Assembly: GCF_019654955.1 (NCBI RefSeq)
Contig: NZ_BPEV01000005.1
Location: 103,107-167,106 of the forward strand
From: Shewanella sp. KT0246
GTDB taxonomy: Bacteria; Pseudomonadota; Gammaproteobacteria; Enterobacterales; Shewanellaceae
Direction: 5' to 3'
DNA: 64,000 nt
Under the pieces are notes generated by a model. The model had not been told where the DNA came from. It saw nothing but the letters and a program-made list of their open reading frames with translations, and did no database searches. Positions 7,760 through 16,634 of this stretch are shown here, piece after piece. Made by a program: the position numbers and the translations under genes. The number at the start of each line of letters is the position of its first letter. Position 1 is the first letter of the stretch.

Positions 7760-9214
7760 TTATCGGTTAATGGATAGTTTTTTCATTTTTGAACGTAAAG
7801 TACTGGGTGGCATATCGAGTATTGCCGCAGCGCCAGTCGGGCCCGAGATCCGCCACTGGACAGCATTAAGTGTCTCTTCAATATGAGCAGTTTCCGCCTG
7901 TGCCATGGTTAAAATAGGTTTGGTTACTGAAGCTGTATTTTGCCCACTTACTTGAGCATGACCAAGCGATAGACTATTAAAGTCCAAAGTTTGATTTTGG
8001 CTAAGAATAATTTCTCGCTCAATTAAGTTTTGCAACTCGCGTACATTACCAGGCCAAGAATATTGCTGAAGTTTTTTCAAACCTTTTGCACTGACTTTAG
8101 TTATCTTTTTACCCAGTTTCTGGCTTAAAGAGTCCACCAAATCGCTCACTAATGCTGGAATATCCTCACTTCGTTGGCGTAAGGGCGGTACCAAAATTGG
8201 AAATACATTGAGGCGATAATACAAGTCCATTCTAAACAAGCCTTGCTCTACCCTTGCCTGTAAGTCGTGATGAGTCGCGGCAATTAGGCGAATATTAACC
8301 TTTATGGTTTCACTACTGCCAACTCGCTCAAAGGACTGCTCTTGAATAACTCGCAGTAACTTAGATTGGGCTTCAAGGCTTAGCTCAGCAATTTCATCTA
8401 AAAATAAGGTACCATTATGGGCCAATTCAAAACGACCTTTACGTCTGCTTATCGCGCCTGTAAATGCGCCTTTTTCGTGACCAAATAACTCACTTTCTAA
8501 AATCGAAGCTGAAAATGCCGCGCAGTTTACACTCACTAGTGGGTGATCTTTACGATGACTTAATTGATGAAGGCTTCGTGCCACCAGCTCTTTACCTGTG
8601 CCATTTTCACCGCAAATCAACACTGTACTGTCAGTATTAGCCACCAGATTGATTTGCTGAGTTAAATGGCTAATTGCTTGGCTATTACCAGATAGCCCCA
8701 TTGCACCTTGTTTACCTTGAAGTTCAGTCAGCAAATATTGGTTTTCAGAGGCGAGTCGCTCCGACAGAGCCTGCACCTGTGCTAATGCCTCGCGCAATGA
8801 GTCTTCGGTATGCTTTTGAATGCTCACATCTCGAAATATCGCGACTACTCCGATTAAAACGCCATTATCGTAAACAGGTGTAGAGCTATAATAAACAGGG
8901 AAGCAAGTGCCATCTTTTCGCCAAAATACATCTTCTGAAACTTGTCGAGCCACACCATCATGCAAAGTGCGATAAATCGGGCAGTCATGTTGTGGATAAT
9001 GGCTACCATCAGCGTGGCTATGGTGATGACAATCATGGATATTTTTACCAATCAATTCAGCACTTTTCCATCCCGTCATTTGCTCTGCCGCAGGATTAAT
9101 AAATACTGCATTACCTTCAAGATCAAAGCCATAAACCCCTTCAGTAATCGCGTTAAGCAGTAGTGTGTTCTCTGGTAAAAAGTGACTAGAAGCAAAGTTT
9201 TTTGGCGATGTCAT
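7760..9214 (-). CDS. Sigma-54-dependent activator with N-terminal PAS domain
   Basis: This bacterial enhancer-binding protein is about 484 aa from Met10; the ATG at 9214 follows GGAAGGGA, whereas a start at 9241 would lack a site. A PAS domain (about residues 15-125) carries the Cys/His-rich stretch [18 protein letters not shown], which may bind a ligand or metal. A short coiled coil leads to the AAA+ domain: GENGTGKE Walker A, GAFTGA loop for sigma-54 contact and FLDEIAEL Walker B. A Fis-type helix-turn-helix ends the protein. It has no receiver domain, so it probably senses its signal directly. The flanking palindromes and -24/-12 promoter suggest ccoG and the divergent YeiH-like gene as targets; this is inference. 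Confidence 0.9.
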   Translation of the reverse strand: MTSPKNFASSHFLPENTLLLNAITEGVYGFDLEGNAVFINPAAEQMTGWKSAELIGKNIHDCHHHSHADGSHYPQHDCPIYRTLHDGVARQVSEDVFWRKDGTCFPVYYSSTPVYDNGVLIGVVAIFRDVSIQKHTEDSLREALAQVQALSERLASENQYLLTELQGKQGAMGLSGNSQAISHLTQQINLVANTDSTVLICGENGTGKELVARSLHQLSHRKDHPLVSVNCAAFSASILESELFGHEKGAFTGAISRRKGRFELAHNGTLFLDEIAELSLEAQSKLLRVIQEQSFERVGSSETIKVNIRLIAATHHDLQARVEQGLFRMDLYYRLNVFPILVPPLRQRSEDIPALVSDLVDSLSQKLGKKITKVSAKGLKKLQQYSWPGNVRELQNLIEREIILSQNQTLDFNSLSLGHAQVSGQNTASVTKPILTMAQAETAHIEETLNAVQWRISGPTGAAAILDMPPSTLRSKMKKLSINR

Positions 9215-9260
9215 TGCATTCCCTTCCATCAAAATGGTCAATATTACTGTTATTATAATC

Positions 9261-9282
9261 AGGTCACGATATTTCGCGACCT
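9261..9282. promoter_or_regulatory. 22-bp palindrome between sigma-54 activator and YeiH-like gene
   Basis: The inner 16 bases, TCACGATATTTCGCGA (9264-9279), are flanked by AGG and CCT to make a near-perfect 22-bp palindrome. It matches the site upstream of ccoG. It lies about 75-95 bp upstream of a weak -24/-12-like sequence at 9356-9371. Confidence 0.6.
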
Positions 9283-9355
9283 ATAACTGAATGTATTTAG
9301 TTAACATCCACAATTATCTTTAGCTGATGCTTTTTCATCTTCAGTTATCGTTCAA

Positions 9356-9371
9356 TGACTCTGGAGTTGCT
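9356..9371 (+). promoter_or_regulatory. Weak sigma-54-like promoter upstream of the YeiH-like gene
   Basis: TGACTCTGGAGTTGCT keeps the TTGCT -12 element and the correct spacing, but has TGACTC instead of TGGCAC at -24. The missing second G makes it doubtful on its own. It is listed because of the enhancer-like palindrome upstream and the sigma-54 activator next door. Confidence 0.3.
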
Positions 9372-9404
9372 ACAATAAGCCATCGATATTTTGAGTGATT
9401 GTTC

Positions 9405-10346
9405 ATGACTACTGGTTTTTCTTCGAAATTCAAATTATGGCTTTTTGTCGCTGTAGGTTTAATGTGTCTAGCGCCGTTTATCTCTTCTCCAATAGCTCTG
9501 TTAATGGGTTTTACTCTTGCCAGTTTAGGCATGGTGCCAGTCAGTATCGATCTAAATAAAATCACAAAAAAATTATTAGCTTACTCGATTGTCGGTTTAG
9601 GTTTTGGCATCAACTTACCTGAAGCGATTGCTGCGAGCAGTAATAATTTAGGCTTAATTGTGGGGTCTATTTTCTTTACCCTTATTTTAGGCTTTGGTTT
9701 AACTAAATTAATGAAGCTTGAAGAAAAGACCGGACATTTGATTAGTTGCGGTACTGCAATTTGTGGTGGTAGTGCAATTGCCGCTGTTGCACCAGCAATT
9801 AATGCTAAGAATGATCAAATTGCGGTTTCGTTAGCCTGTATTTTTTTACTCAATTCAGCCGCGTTATTCTTATTCCCCACCATTGGTCACGCCTTATCAT
9901 TAAGCCAATATGATTTTGGGGTTTGGAGCGCCATTGCAATTCACGATACCTCTTCGGTGGTTGGCGCAGCATCAGCCTATGGCGATGAAGCCTTAAAAAC
10001 AGCAACCACGATTAAACTGGCCCGTGCATTGTGGATTATTCCAATCGCATTACTCAGCGCCATTATATTTGGTGGTGATAAGTCGAAAATATCTATTCCA
10101 TATTTTATTGGTTTTTATTGTTTAGCCATTCTAACGGCTTACTTTATTCCTCAAGGCCAACCAGTTTATGAAGTACTATTTAACGTATCTAAACAATTAT
10201 TGATTGTATGCTTATTTTTGATTGGCGCGGGGATCACGGTGAGTAAAATGCGCGCCAACGGGCCTAAACCATTACTATTGGGCGTATTACTCTGGCTTGC
10301 TATTGGTAGCTCATCACTTGGATATATTTTATGGATTGGGCAATAA
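9405..10346 (+). CDS. YeiH/UPF0324-family membrane protein (putative anion exporter)
   Basis: This is a polytopic inner-membrane protein of about 313 aa with roughly ten hydrophobic helices. Family-type segments include [19 protein letters not shown], a glycine-rich re-entrant-like region, and [13 protein letters not shown] with its conserved HDTSSVVGA. The family has been proposed to export sulfate-like anions, but biochemical evidence is thin. ATG 9405 is preferred over TTG 9399 because GAGTG lies 7 nt before it. In other bacteria this family is usually next to a LysR regulator; here the divergent neighbour is a sigma-54 activator. Confidence 0.88.
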   Translation: MTTGFSSKFKLWLFVAVGLMCLAPFISSPIALLMGFTLASLGMVPVSIDLNKITKKLLAYSIVGLGFGINLPEAIAASSNNLGLIVGSIFFTLILGFGLTKLMKLEEKTGHLISCGTAICGGSAIAAVAPAINAKNDQIAVSLACIFLLNSAALFLFPTIGHALSLSQYDFGVWSAIAIHDTSSVVGAASAYGDEALKTATTIKLARALWIIPIALLSAIIFGGDKSKISIPYFIGFYCLAILTAYFIPQGQPVYEVLFNVSKQLLIVCLFLIGAGITVSKMRANGPKPLLLGVLLWLAIGSSSLGYILWIGQ

Positions 10347-10388
10347 ATAGGATTTATCACTAGTTATTTATCGCTGATGACTTATGAG

Positions 10389-10430
10389 GTTAGAACTATG
10401 GGCTTAGAACTACGAGCCTAGAACTAAGAG
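10389..10430. repeat. Three tandem 14-bp repeats
   Basis: Imperfect units GTTAGAACTATGGG, CTTAGAACTACGAG and CCTAGAACTAAGAG lie head to tail between converging genes. They share YTAGAACTA. No coding role is seen. Confidence 0.8.
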
Positions 10431-10458
10431 TTTGAAGGCTGAAAAATTTAAACGCTGA

Positions 10459-10668
10459 CTATTCAGAATCCTGTGCATCTTGCGGCTGAATGTACGGCTT
10501 AGCTAACGCCAGCCCAATAAGTCCGCCGAAAGCTAATAGCTCTATCACCGCGCGAGTAAGTCCCGTTGTTTGCACAGATGCAACTATGGCAATAATACAC
10601 AAACTAATAATCGCAATGACTTTAAATAGTTTGATTTTGGCTTTGCTGTTAAACCTATTTTTAAACAA
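10459..10668 (-). CDS. Small membrane protein, unknown function
   Basis: This 69-aa protein has a basic N-terminus (NRFNSKAKIKLFK) followed by two hydrophobic stretches (VIAIISLCIIAIVASV and AVIELLAFGGLIGLALA) and an acidic tail. It would be a two-helix inner-membrane protein with Lys/Arg near the cytoplasm. The first codon is TTG, with GAGG about 10 nt upstream; no ATG is available. Base composition is like its neighbours. No family is recognised, and the opposite strand also carries an open frame, so coding status is moderate. Confidence 0.5.
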   Translation of the reverse strand: MFKNRFNSKAKIKLFKVIAIISLCIIAIVASVQTTGLTRAVIELLAFGGLIGLALAKPYIQPQDAQDSE

Positions 10669-10812
10669 TGAAAAATTGCCTCAGTGAAAATACTCAGGTT
10701 CATTATCTAAATTGTCTATTTAAGCCGCCAATACTGATTGTTTCTAAGTTATACACTTACACATTAAAGCTCATTTCTTAACATTAAGTGATATGAGCTC
10801 GTTACCTTACCT

Positions 10813-11493
10813 TTATGCCTCTTTACTTGCCTTACTCATTACTTTTAAACGTTCCCCTTTAAAAGGCTGAGTTGAAGTATTGATAAACAAAGCAGACACC
10901 AACCACTGACTAGCAATAGAAAACACACAGTAAGCACTAAAAAAATAAAAGCCAGTTTCAAATTGAGCTGTGGTTTTCAACAACTCCCCCATCCCAGCAG
11001 AAGCATTACCCGCCATGTAGACAATGATTAAGGCAACCACAAACACGTCTGCCATTGACCACTTTCCAATAGCGCTAATCACCTTAACCACACTTTGCTG
11101 TTGACGAGAAAACCAAGGCAAGCAGATAACTAACAGCAGCGATAGTTTCATCGCAGGAAATACCACACTAAACAAGCCAACTAACCCTGCCACAACCACA
11201 TTATTTGACTGATAAAGCTCATCCACAGTATCGACAATACTGCGGGTTTTATAAAACACCTCAACTTCACCTTCGATAGTGTCAAAACCGAACATACTTA
11301 TCGCCATGTCCATCATGCTTCGTGCATTACCACGCGAGCTTTCAGATAGACTTTCAGTAAACATATTCACCCCAGTTTCCACCAGTTCAGCTTTTTCAAT
11401 ACTGCCTTGTATGGTCAAAATTGGCTGTGTCACCCCTGGAATAAGTAACGCTAACGAAAGGATAATGACACTGATGCTAACCAAGGATTTCAT
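10813..11493 (-). CDS. PqiA-domain (paraquat-inducible protein A family) membrane protein
   Basis: About 226 aa from Met12, whose ATG at 11493 follows GGAG; the longer start at 11526 has none. The N-terminal hydrophobic segment (VSISVIILSLALLIPG) is a membrane anchor. A periplasmic loop of about 80 residues follows, then three more helices with the PqiA-like motif GKWSMADVFVVALIIVYMAG. E. coli PqiA works with MCE protein PqiB in lipid transport. Here the gene stands alone, with one domain instead of two and without PqiB/PqiC. Its role is therefore inferred only as envelope-related. Confidence 0.75.
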   Translation of the reverse strand: MKSLVSISVIILSLALLIPGVTQPILTIQGSIEKAELVETGVNMFTESLSESSRGNARSMMDMAISMFGFDTIEGEVEVFYKTRSIVDTVDELYQSNNVVVAGLVGLFSVVFPAMKLSLLLVICLPWFSRQQQSVVKVISAIGKWSMADVFVVALIIVYMAGNASAGMGELLKTTAQFETGFYFFSAYCVFSIASQWLVSALFINTSTQPFKGERLKVMSKASKEA

Positions 11494-11670
11494 ATTATCT
11501 CCGAGAGTGGGTTGAGAGTAAGCCAAAGAGAATATACAGCAAGAAAACTTAAAAGTGTGAAGCAGTTAGTAGGAGCTATCAAACCATCAAGAGCAAATGA
11601 ATAAACAGTTAAGCAATCTTATTTAACAATGACTTAACTATCTATTTAAGTAGTCAAAACTGGAAAAACA

Positions 11671-12849
11671 TTAATAAAATGGGCTAGGGTCGACTTCAAG
11701 CGAACGAGGTGAAATACCTCGTTCGATATTTAAATCTGATTTACGTAAATCTACAAAGGTGACATCGGTATAACGTCGATGCTTTTGCGAATAAAAACAC
11801 TTCACCACAGGGTTTAATGCATCACGACCCTTTGATTCCCAAACAATGCCGACTCTTTCATCGGATAATTGCACTAGTGAACCCACAGGGTAAATCCCGA
11901 CGCAGCGGATGAACTCATAAACTAGTGATTGATCGAGATGAAATGGGGTTAACTTCATTAAGATTTTAAATGCAGCTGCTGGGCTCATTGCTTCTTTATA
12001 GCAACGAGTGGCTGTAAGGGCATCAAAAATATCCACAATACAGCTCATTCGTCCATGTTGTGGTATTTCATCGCCTTTCAGCCCTTTAGGGTAGCCATTA
12101 CCGTCAAGTTTCTCATGATGCATTAAGCAAACATCTTTACTCACTTGCGATAAGCCTTCCGCTTCTTTCATAATATCTACGGCATACACTTGATGCTTTT
12201 TAATTTCTTCAAACTCTTCGTCAGTCAATTTACCAGGCTTGTGGAGGATTTTATTATCCACTTGAATTTTGCCAATATCATGCAAAATCCCACCTACTGC
12301 CATTTCTTTCAGTAATGCCTTATCCAGCTCAAGATGCTTACCAAAAGTGACCAGCAAAAATGCGACATTTACAGAATGCTCAAGTAAATAAGCATCTTTG
12401 GTTCTTAGTGCCGATACACACTTAAGTGCATCAGCATCATCCATCACTGATTCAATCATTTTGTCAGCAATATCTTCAAACGGTGCCACTTCAACCGCTT
12501 TGCCCTCGTAAGTTTCCGACAGGACTTTACGTACTAGGGTTTTAGCTTCTGAAAGGATTTTTTTCGCTTGGGTTTGCTTCGTTTCGCGAGTGATGACCGG
12601 CTTACGTACTAACGGCGCTGAACTTTTGTTCTTTAAGCCACAGCTATCAGATGAACGTTCCACATCAACCCAAACAGATTTAATGCCCGCGTTTTGTAGT
12701 TTACCAATCGAGTCACGATGCTTGATTTGCCCCGCATTACTAATAGCCACTTTGCTTTCTTTACGATCGATAGCGACCACAAACATGCCTAAACCTAAAC
12801 GGCTGACAGGTATGCGAATAACATCTTGTGGCTGATCAATTTGGCTCAT
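11671..12849 (-). CDS. HD-GYP domain cyclic-di-GMP phosphodiesterase with DUF3391
   Basis: About 392 aa from Met10, whose ATG at 12849 is preceded by GGAGAG. The N-terminal DUF3391 region (IPVSRLGLGMFVVAIDR, later SVWVDVERS) precedes the HD-GYP core. Metal and catalytic motifs are visible: EHSVNVA, GGILHDIGK, HQVYAVDIM, MHHEKLDGNGYPKGLKGDEIP and DIFDALTA. This set predicts hydrolysis of c-di-GMP to GMP and therefore a role in motility/biofilm switching. It has no receiver domain or membrane helix, so it is cytoplasmic. It appears monocistronic. Confidence 0.94.
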   Translation of the reverse strand: MSQIDQPQDVIRIPVSRLGLGMFVVAIDRKESKVAISNAGQIKHRDSIGKLQNAGIKSVWVDVERSSDSCGLKNKSSAPLVRKPVITRETKQTQAKKILSEAKTLVRKVLSETYEGKAVEVAPFEDIADKMIESVMDDADALKCVSALRTKDAYLLEHSVNVAFLLVTFGKHLELDKALLKEMAVGGILHDIGKIQVDNKILHKPGKLTDEEFEEIKKHQVYAVDIMKEAEGLSQVSKDVCLMHHEKLDGNGYPKGLKGDEIPQHGRMSCIVDIFDALTATRCYKEAMSPAAAFKILMKLTPFHLDQSLVYEFIRCVGIYPVGSLVQLSDERVGIVWESKGRDALNPVVKCFYSQKHRRYTDVTFVDLRKSDLNIERGISPRSLEVDPSPFY

Positions 12850-13014
12850 GTAAGGGTAACTCTCCGAAGACATCAACTAACAATAATTGCTAATACTTAT
12901 GACTTAATATGTTGAATATGTAAATTTACTATACCCATTTTATCTCGTCTCAACTAAATACTCCAAATAAAATGTACCAATATGTAACTGTGATTAAATT
13001 CAGCCAGTTAGCGG

Positions 13015-13033
13015 GATTGATTATCATTCTCAC
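13015..13033. promoter_or_regulatory. Possible Fur box upstream of menF
   Basis: ATTATCATTCTC (13020-13031) matches two of the three Fur hexamers with one mismatch; the third hexamer is poor. It lies about 55 bp before menF. It is weaker than the boxes upstream of the two RyhB-like RNAs. Confidence 0.35.
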
Positions 13034-13086
13034 AGTAAAAAAGTGATTATATTAGCCTTTAAGATCACAGCATTAACGGCTTAAGA

Positions 13087-14547
13087 TTGACAGTTTTTGA
13101 ACCCTTCACTAACTTAGGGCATAATTTACATAATCATACTACTCTTCCTCATTTAGCCTATTTGAGTTATCAACTATTGGAGTCCTTGTTGCCTAGCCAC
13201 ATTTTTTCTGAGCAATTTAGCCAGTTAATCGACAAGCTAAACGCTATGAAGTTGGCCCATGCCAAAGAACACATAGTGCAAATCTCAGTGGAAGCAAAGT
13301 CAATTCCATTACTTTCATGGCTTGGTGCGCAAACTCAGTACCCACGTATTTATTGGCATGGCCGTGAGAAACAAGAAGAAGTAGCTGCTATCGGCGCATG
13401 TAAAGATTTTAAGCAAGAACAAGAGATTGATGATGAGTTATTAGCATCAATTTACCAATCTCAACGTGGTAAAAGCAGTAATCAAGACATTCGCTATTAT
13501 GGCGGTGTCGCTTTCGACCGTACCGTAGAATGCTGGCCTGATTTTGGTCGCACTCGCTTTGTACTACCTCGTATTGAACTGCGTCGTCATGGAAATATTG
13601 TCAAATTGCTGGTCAATCTCAATTTTGAAGATACTGATCAACAGACAGAGTGCGAAGCAGCAATTGAAGCTATTAAACAATTAAAACCTGCAAAACCACT
13701 ATCTCCACCTAACAAGTTGCCGTTAATGGGTCGTAGTGATTTACCTAACTATCAACGTTGGAAAGAGTTAGTGGAACAGGTAACTCAGCCAAAGTTTAAT
13801 CAAACCACTCCAAAAGTGGTGCTTTCTCGTCAAACGCAACTTGAAATCAATGATGTCGTTGATCCTTGGATGGTGCTGGCGTGTTGGCAAGGTCGCAATC
13901 CGAATAGCTTCCAATTTGGTTTTCAGTTTAGCCCTGAAAGAACCTTCATTTCTTGTTCACCAGAGCGTTTGTATTTACGCAGACAAAAAGAGCTGTTTAC
14001 AGAAGCACTAGCTGGGACAACTGTACGCGGATTAAACCAGGAAGAAGATGATTTTTTGGCGACTCAATTGCTGGAAGACACTAAAAATAGTCATGAAAAC
14101 CAGTTAGTCAGACAACAAATTGTCGACGTATTAACTCCGCTAAGTCACTATGTTGGTGCTGATGAGTCAGCTAAAATTTTCAAACTAACACATATCCAGC
14201 ATTTACATCGTTCAATTCGTGCTGAGTTGAAAGCAGGGGTAAATGACTTTCAGTTACTCCAAGCTCTGCACCCAACACCCGCAGTTGGCGGCCTACCTAA
14301 AGAGTCTGCATTAAGCTTTATTCGTCAGCGCGAAGGCTATAACCGCGGCTGGTATGCTGGCGCTTGTGGTTACTTAAATAAATATGAAAGTGAATTTTCA
14401 GTCGCTATTCGCAGCGCATTAATCGAGCCTGGTCGAATAAACCTCTTTGCAGGTGCCGGCATTGTTGCAGGTTCTGATCCACTTGCCGAATGGCAAGAGC
14501 TTGAAAATAAACTCACGACAATATTATCGATATTGGTTGAGCTATAA
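13087..14547 (+). CDS. menF: Isochorismate synthase
   Basis: This 486-aa enzyme converts chorismate to isochorismate, the first committed step of menaquinone synthesis. The C-terminal chorismate-binding domain is clear: FSPERTFISCSPERLY, EALAGTTVRG, HENQLVRQQI, LHPTPAVGGLPKE, RGWYAGACGY and FAGAGIVAGSDPLAEWQE. The first codon appears to be TTG; an in-frame stop lies 24 bp upstream and no ATG is near. Other men genes are not in the window. The Fur-like site upstream raises the alternative of a siderophore link, but no catecholate siderophore genes are nearby, so menaquinone is favoured. Confidence 0.93.
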   Translation: MTVFEPFTNLGHNLHNHTTLPHLAYLSYQLLESLLPSHIFSEQFSQLIDKLNAMKLAHAKEHIVQISVEAKSIPLLSWLGAQTQYPRIYWHGREKQEEVAAIGACKDFKQEQEIDDELLASIYQSQRGKSSNQDIRYYGGVAFDRTVECWPDFGRTRFVLPRIELRRHGNIVKLLVNLNFEDTDQQTECEAAIEAIKQLKPAKPLSPPNKLPLMGRSDLPNYQRWKELVEQVTQPKFNQTTPKVVLSRQTQLEINDVVDPWMVLACWQGRNPNSFQFGFQFSPERTFISCSPERLYLRRQKELFTEALAGTTVRGLNQEEDDFLATQLLEDTKNSHENQLVRQQIVDVLTPLSHYVGADESAKIFKLTHIQHLHRSIRAELKAGVNDFQLLQALHPTPAVGGLPKESALSFIRQREGYNRGWYAGACGYLNKYESEFSVAIRSALIEPGRINLFAGAGIVAGSDPLAEWQELENKLTTILSILVEL

Positions 14548-14790
14548 CTCTCATTGTTTGCTTAACCTACTAATTAAGTAAGTTTGCACTGCCGTATCGC
14601 TTTTATCGTTGCATGCTATAAGCCTCTTTATTCAAAACAAGTCCCAAAATCACAATTGATGGTTGCATCTTCTTATTTGCTCTCTATAATGCGTCCTCCT
14701 TGGCGTAGCTGACGATTTTTACTGCAACTTGGATAAAAACCGATACGTTAGCGATAATCAATAAAATAATACTGCCAACCTCATTCAAAT

Positions 14791-14826
14791 ACGGGTTCCC
14801 TCACCCCGTCTAACCCAATAAAAAGG
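14791..14826 (+). promoter_or_regulatory. Probable preQ1-I riboswitch controlling the queuosine-precursor transporter
   Basis: ACGGG (14791-14795) pairs with CCCGT (14805-14809) around a loop starting TTCCCT. An A-rich tail follows (CTAACCCAATAAAAAGG), whose AGG can pair with loop CCT and is also the Shine-Dalgarno sequence of the next gene. Layout and bases resemble the short translational preQ1-I pseudoknots, for example the one I recall from Thermoanaerobacter (CUGGG, CCCAG, UUAACAAAACAAGG). The downstream gene is a preQ0/preQ1-type transporter, which fits. Not confirmed by covariance. Confidence 0.65.
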
Positions 14827-14833
14827 CTACAAG

Positions 14834-15517
14834 ATGTTAAAACTATCTCAGGCGCAATGTCGTCGAGCACTGATGTTTCTGGTCAGTTTTCATATTATTA
14901 TTATTTGTGCCAGTAACTACTTGGTACAACTCCCTTTTCAAATATTTGGCTATCACACCACTTGGGGGGCTTTCAGCTTTCCATTTGTATATTTAGCAAC
15001 AGATCTTACTGTGCGTATTTTTGGCCAAAAGGCTGCTCGCAGTATTATTTTCAAAGCCATGCTTCCCGCTTTACTGATTTCCTATGTTATGGGCGTCATT
15101 TTCCATCAAGGGGCTTTTCAGGGCACATCGTCGTTAGCTGAATGGAATCAGTTTGTATTCCGTATCGCTTTCGCCAGTTTTGTGGCTTATCTTGTTGGCC
15201 AACTGATGGACATCACAGTGTTTGCCAAGATGCGTAAAGCAAAAGCATGGTGGATTGCTCCTGCTGCCTCAACCTTGTTTGGCAACCTTGTTGATACTAT
15301 CGTCTTTTTCAGTGTCGCATTTTACGCCTCAACAGATACCTTTATGGCGCAGCACTGGCCAGAAATCGCAATGGTCGATTACGCATTTAAGCTCATCGTC
15401 AGCTTAGGTTTGTTTTTGCCAGCATACGGGGTGTTACTGAAAATCTTAAGCGACAAGTTAATCGCGACTCCAACAGAGTCTGGTGCTGTTAACCCTAATC
15501 AAGCACGAAAGGTCTAA
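14834..15517 (+). CDS. yhhQ: Queuosine precursor transporter (YhhQ/QPTR family)
   Basis: This 227-aa inner-membrane protein has about six helices and takes up 7-cyano-7-deazaguanine or related queuosine precursors. Family signatures are FPFVYLATDLTVRIFGQKAAR and the C-terminal TLFGNLVDTIVFFSVAFY. AAGG lies 8 nt before the ATG and is part of the predicted preQ1 aptamer, so translation is probably repressed when precursor is abundant. It stands alone between menF and an acetyltransferase gene. Confidence 0.92.
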   Translation: MLKLSQAQCRRALMFLVSFHIIIICASNYLVQLPFQIFGYHTTWGAFSFPFVYLATDLTVRIFGQKAARSIIFKAMLPALLISYVMGVIFHQGAFQGTSSLAEWNQFVFRIAFASFVAYLVGQLMDITVFAKMRKAKAWWIAPAASTLFGNLVDTIVFFSVAFYASTDTFMAQHWPEIAMVDYAFKLIVSLGLFLPAYGVLLKILSDKLIATPTESGAVNPNQARKV

Positions 15518-15702
15518 GCAACTAAACCTTTTTAGCTAGCCGTTTTTGCTGTTAATTTGATCAGCGCGGCATTTTTTAACCAATGCCGCCACCACACTGG
15601 TACGATGAGTTATAATGCGCCAGTGTTTTTTGCTGTTAGCAAATTAAGCCTGCTTATATTCACGCATGCCTTTGTTTAGTTGACAGCCCAGTGGAAAATA
15701 AA

Positions 15703-16158
15703 ATGTTAAATATCCAAATTCAAGCTCACACAGAGCTCACAGCAGAAGTTGCTGAACAATTAGCAGCGTTAACTGCTCGCATCCATGAACTAGACCACGC
15801 TCAATCTATTGAATCGTTACAACAGCGTCTAGCAAACAAGCCATGCTTGATCTTATTTGCCTATGTTGAAGGTGATTTAGCTGGTTTTAAATTGGGTTAC
15901 CAGACTGATGAAGACTGTTTTTACAGTTGGTTAGGTGGTGTTGAGGCTGACTTTCGTCAATTAGGTTTAGCCAAGTCGATGCTTGAGTACCAAGAGAAAT
16001 GGGCTACTAAACAAGGATTCCGTCGCCTTGAGGTAAAAACCCGCAACCAATTTAAAGCGATGCTAAACATGTTAGTTGCAAATCAATATCAGATTACTCA
16101 GGTTGAGCATCATGACAACATAGCTCAAAACAAACTTTTTTTACAAAAAACACTGTAA
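15703..16158 (+). CDS. GNAT-family N-acetyltransferase
   Basis: About 151 aa from ATG 15703, preceded by GGAA; the GTG at 15691 is an alternative. The GNAT fold is shown by the beta4-alpha3 acetyl-CoA motif around DFRQLGLAKSMLEYQEKWATKQGFRRLEVKTRNQFKAMLNML. The substrate cannot be told. It is followed by the RyhB-like RNA region. Confidence 0.85.
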   Translation: MLNIQIQAHTELTAEVAEQLAALTARIHELDHAQSIESLQQRLANKPCLILFAYVEGDLAGFKLGYQTDEDCFYSWLGGVEADFRQLGLAKSMLEYQEKWATKQGFRRLEVKTRNQFKAMLNMLVANQYQITQVEHHDNIAQNKLFLQKTL

Positions 16159-16244
16159 AAATAGGTGCTTACCAAAAAAACAAAGAGTGTAGTTACTTGT
16201 TATACCGATTAACAATAATGTTGAAATTAATTGACTAATTAACT

Positions 16245-16274
16245 TGCAAACGCAAATGATAATGATTACTATTT
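16245..16274 (+). promoter_or_regulatory. Fur-regulated promoter of RyhB-like RNA A
   Basis: TTGCAA (-35, 16245-16250) and TACTAT (-10, 16267-16272) are 16 bp apart. AAATGATAATGATTACTATT in the same region is a strong Fur-box match that overlaps the spacer and -10, the classic arrangement for iron-dependent repression. Confidence 0.8.
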
Positions 16275-16278
16275 AGTT

Positions 16279-16394
16279 GCGTTCCAAAACTCAGTTAAGA
16301 TTAATAGCTTCATCTCCTATTAACCCCTCTGAGAATTAGCACATCATTGCTCAAACACTCTTTGAAGGCCAGGCTCATCACCTGGCATTTTTTT
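16279..16394 (+). ncRNA. ryhB: RyhB-like iron-responsive small RNA, copy A
   Basis: A predicted RNA of about 116 nt begins at GCGTTCC and ends with the terminator GCCAGG-loop-CCTGGC plus T7. The middle holds AGCACATCATTGCTCA, a variant of the RyhB core AGCACGACATTGCTCACA. It is controlled by a Fur box and shares promoter, 5' part and terminator layout with copy B, 356 bp downstream. It would base-pair with iron-protein mRNAs with Hfq under iron limitation, by analogy to enterobacterial RyhB. The two base changes in the core may alter its targets. Confidence 0.8.
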
Positions 16395-16599
16395 GCCTAA
16401 AATTTAATAACTTAAATTTATTGCTACCCAAATCATCAACTCAAATTTAACTCATATTTTTATTTTTAAATGCCCAACACTTGATTAAATCCCACTTAAC
16501 GTCATGTTTTAACTGTAATTTTAGTCTTTGTTGCTAATTAAACATTTAAACTGCAGGTGTAAAGGGAATGTAAAGTTGTTAATAAACATCAATAAATGA

Positions 16600-16630
16600 T
16601 TGCAAACGATAATGAGAATGATTACTATTT
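16600..16630 (+). promoter_or_regulatory. Fur-regulated promoter of RyhB-like RNA B
   Basis: TTGCAA (16600-16605) and TACTAT (16623-16628) are 17 bp apart, and GATAATGAGAATGATTACT overlaps the spacer and -10 as a Fur box. Confidence 0.8.
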
Positions 16631-16634
16631 ATAT

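Noticed and set aside
15566..15589. Inverted repeat GCGGCATT/AATGCCGC upstream of the acetyltransferase
   Set aside because: No T-run follows and no partner or conserved RNA class is recognised. It may be a chance hairpin in the leader, so it was not annotated.
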